DNA of 20,968 nt from Tubiluchus corallicola (lineage: Eukaryota; Priapulida; Priapulimorpha; Priapulimorphida; Tubiluchidae): the NCBI GenBank assembly GCA_030141605.1, contig JAQGDQ010001925.1, positions 1 to 20,968 on the forward strand, in the 5' to 3' direction. The position numbers were made by a program, and so were the translations under genes. Positions 18,415-20,968 of this stretch are shown in pieces. Below the pieces are notes generated by a model. That model searched no databases. It was not told where the DNA came from and saw nothing but the letters and a program-made list of their open reading frames with translations. Within the stretch, counting starts at the first letter, position 1, and every line of letters starts with the position of its first letter.

Positions 18415-19302
18415 AGAGTCGAAATAAGTGTTTTATCGTATGCGAAACATGTTGACTGAATATGAATTCCAGTTTTGCCCATTACAAAAACTCGCAACGC
18501 CTTTTGCATTTGTTAACCTTTCTTGCAATACTAAAGAGTTAACACTAAAAGTTGAAAAAGATATTATTATGAAATTTTGCATTTTTAACGAAAACGAACG
18601 GGAATTCTTTTACCGTGAGTATGATAAACGCTTAAGATTACCTCTAATCGTTATAATTCTTTAGCGAAAATTTTCTGAGACTTGCTTTAACTAGGCCTTT
18701 TCTTGTCCTTTAATGCATGAGAATGGAAAGAAAAACTGGTTTAAGACTGCTTTCACGACGAGAACCATTGATTAGTACAGTCAAAAGAAAATGGATATAC
18801 AATTTTGTAAACCATTTATGTAGCTAGCTTGCTAGCTGTTATTTGTTTTCTATTATCTTCTGCTCACGAGTTTTACTTGTTTTTCTGATACACAATCTTA
18901 ACTCCCAAACTCTGCAAATTATTAGTTTTAGTGAATTATTTAAACTTTGTTTTGTACTTTCTTAATGTTGGCTGCACGCCGTCACGAACTTCTTAAATCT
19001 ACTTTCCCAAAATACCCGCGAACGCTACTTGTTAATTTTTCATTCTTGTATGCTAAGTACATTCATATCTCGGTTTGCTGGGCCTCACATTCACAGATAT
19101 CGGAAAATCCGGACAAAATCTGGTCCATTGAAAGTCCGCATAGTGCGGATACGGTCTGTTATTTCCACAGATGATCGCTAGTTGGCGGTGCGTTACTTTG
19201 TTTACATCATGTACATCAGTGTAAACACGTGCATATCTCTATGTATAAAAAGATGCGGAGTTATTGGAGTCAAATGCAGACGGTTTTTACATACTTTCGC
19301 AT
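18415..19302. other. Intron sequence without recognisable genes
   Basis: Part of the last ABHD11 intron. It has a small perfect hairpin TCCGCA-TAG-TGCGGA at 19135-19149 and a short palindrome GCTAGCTTGCTAGC near 18825. Otherwise nothing. Confidence 0.6.
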
Positions 19303-19589
19303 AGGAGAGGCCCGCACTAAACGTTTTTGAGACAATTAGGCGATTGATTCTACATTACCATGAGTCTAATATGTCAGGAGTGGCCCGTACTAGACGTTTT
19401 TGAGACAATTAGGCGATTGATTCTACATTACCTTGAGTCTAATATGTCAGGAGCGGCCCGTACTAGACGTTTTTGAGACAATTAGGCAATTGATTCTACA
19501 TTACCGTGAGTCTAATATGTCAGGAGTGGCCCGTACTAGACGTTTTTGAGACAATTAGACGATTGATTCTACATTACAGTGAGTCTAAT
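19303..19589 (+). repeat. 73-bp tandem repeat, four units
   Basis: ACGTTTTTGAGACAATTAG recurs at 19321, 19394, 19467 and 19540, exactly 73 bp apart, with few substitutions between units. It ends about 250 bp upstream of the last ABHD11 exon. Confidence 0.93.
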
Positions 19590-19836
19590 GCACGGTGCCT
19601 ACTGTAGTAACTTAGTTTCGATAAATACGTTGAACTGGCAAATTCGTACCGACGTCTCCCCACTTTTGTCCGGCAAACCGAGATACGAGTGTAATAACTT
19701 TCTGTTGTTATTTTTTGTTGAAACACATAGCTGTCAGCTAGCAGGCAGTCAGACTACCACCAACCATGTGTCTCTGATATTGTGAGATTTTGCTTAAAAA
19801 TCTATTGCGTCTCTAACACTTCCGATTGTCTTACAG

Positions 19837-19984
19837 AAAAGAAGATTATCCAGAAATTCATAGACTGTTTCCTCGCGCCGAGATTAAGTACGTAGAGGGC
19901 GCCGGTCACTGGGTGCATTACGATAAGCCGCAGGAGCTACTCCATCTTCTGACGGAATTTCTTAACAAACCGAGCAGTCTGTAA
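19837..19984 (+). CDS. ABHD11: ABHD11-like hydrolase, last exon with catalytic His and stop
   Basis: The acceptor TTGTCTTACAG precedes it, and its first base completes a Gly codon split across the intron. It encodes KEDYPEIHRLFPRAEIKYVE followed by GAGHWVHYDKPQELLHLL, and ends ...NKPSSL then TAA at 19982-19984. His in GHWVH is the catalytic base (residue 287 in the 311-aa model). I saw no AATAAA in the roughly 700 bp after the stop, so the poly(A) site is unplaced. Confidence 0.93.
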
Positions 19985-20480
19985 CTTGGCGTGCGATCAG
20001 GGTGGATTTAGCACAAGGGACGCTAAGTTTGCTGCTGTTGCATGGGAGAAATTGGTTTTTACGGTTGTTAACACTGTGAGTTTTTAGCTAGAAGTGTAAG
20101 CTGCATGTAGTTCCAAGGTAAAATCTGTGATAATCGTTACTATTAAGTAACAAACCCATTAACGTCAGCCAATCACAAATGACACATTTTTTGTTCGTAT
20201 CAAAAGTGATTTTTTTTACTACGTAGTTGCAGAACGGAGCAATGTTATGCTTTGCCAGCTTATCGCCCATTGATGCTATATTGGCTTCGGGTTTCTGTGC
20301 GATTGTCCTAAATGATCTGTGAATGATTCATTAGTCATTAGCATTGTTCTGAGCTGCGCATAAACTATTTAACTGAACACATAATTTGTTAATTCCGGGT
20401 AAAATTTGTTTCGTTTTCTGAACGATTTTGCGTCGAAAATAATTAACAGGTGTACTGAATCAAAAAATAATATGGAGAGA
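19985..20480. other. 3' flank of ABHD11
   Basis: Presumed 3' UTR and downstream flank. No AATAAA or other RNA feature is recognised. Confidence 0.4.
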
Positions 20481-20532
20481 GATCTTATTAACGTGTTGGC
20501 AGCCACGATCTTATTAACGTGTTGGCAGCCAT
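20481..20532 (+). repeat. 26-bp tandem duplication
   Basis: GATCTTATTAACGTGTTGGC plus AGCCA(C/T) occurs twice back to back (20481 and 20507). The copies are identical except for the final base. Confidence 0.95.
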
Positions 20533-20715
20533 ATCGGCACCGCTTTTGATTTTTCCAGTGCACAATATGAAATGCACCGTCCGGGCACGTGAAATTTACT
20601 CGCGTCTAAATTTTACGCTTCTTTTGCTTTTAATGTTCAGTGTGTTGCAGTCTTGTGTGAATCTGCTTACCGTCTTATTTGAAATGAGGTTCGGTGCCAT
20701 GAGCTAGTCATTCTG

Positions 20716-20957
20716 CGAAATTACTGCGCTTGTGCGGGTGCAACCATTGTGAGAAATTACTGCGCTTGTGCGGGTGCAACCATTGTGAGAAATTACTGCG
20801 CTTGTGCGGGTGTGGCCATTGTGAGAAATTACTGCGCTTGTGCGGGTGCAACCATTGTGAGAAATTACTGCGCTTGTGTGGCCATTGTGAGAAATTACTG
20901 CGCTTGTGCAGCCATTGTGAGAAATTACTGCGCTTGTGCGGGTGCAACCATTATTAT
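20716..20957 (+). repeat. 36/30-bp GC-richer minisatellite, seven units
   Basis: The core TTACTGCGCTTGTG recurs at 20721, 20757, 20793, 20829, 20865, 20895 and 20925. Spacings are 36, 36, 36, 36, 30 and 30 bp, the short units lacking CGGGTG. Period multiples of three leave both strands open without implying a protein. The array almost reaches the window end. Confidence 0.95.
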
Positions 20958-20968
20958 GATTAGAAATT

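Noticed and set aside
19303-19589. CRISPR-like regular repeats (73-bp, 36-bp and 92-bp arrays)
   Set aside because: Units are contiguous with no unique spacers, and the genome is clearly eukaryotic. These are tandem satellites.
20708-20963. Repeat proteins on both strands of the 36/30-bp minisatellite
   Set aside because: Both strands are open only because unit lengths are multiples of three. There is no flanking gene structure. Kept as a low-interest check only.

Overview
This is a TE-rich, AT-rich window from an intron-containing animal genome, most likely an invertebrate. The evidence is two conserved metazoan genes split by spliceosomal introns with GT..AG borders, non-LTR retrotransposon pieces, several cut-and-paste DNA transposon families with intact target-site duplications, SINE-like tRNA relics and many tandem repeats. 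I cannot name the species. There is one ambiguous base (N) at 11486.

Left part (1-7234, minus strand): the 5' half of a Rab35 small-GTPase gene. Exon 1 (7183-7234), exon 2 (4675-4725) and exon 3 (1-121, running off the window) encode residues 1-74. The two introns (about 2.5 and 4.6 kb) are packed with repeats. These include two copies of a composite repeat (332-2113 and 5272-6570), each holding a dead reverse-transcriptase fragment with a hAT MITE at the same site. They also hold a foldback element, two pogo/mariner-like MITEs, a 92-bp tandem satellite, and an LTR-like unit with a TATA box and heat-shock elements.

Middle (7235-14042): the divergent spacer between the two genes, and possibly ABHD11 intron 1. 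It holds a TIR transposon with a 5-bp target duplication (7518-8938), itself interrupted by a young 5'-truncated LINE with a perfect 12-bp target duplication. A second, decayed LINE 3' end lies at about 11487-12590, and a tRNA-derived SINE head at about 13907-13986.

Right part (plus strand): an ABHD11-type mitochondrial alpha/beta hydrolase in five clear exons (14043-14184, 14455-14628, 16044-16214, 17586-17770, 19837-19984). A candidate first exon at 11279-11394 would encode an acid-free presequence-like N terminus, and with it the protein would be 311 aa. Its introns contain two more hAT MITEs, a dispersed repeat shared with the upstream region, and penta-, hexa- and 73-bp tandem arrays. 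The window ends in a 36/30-bp minisatellite.

I see no CRISPR array, operon or other unfamiliar multi-gene system. The two host genes are ordinary and point away from each other. The unusual content is in the mobile elements and their nesting.
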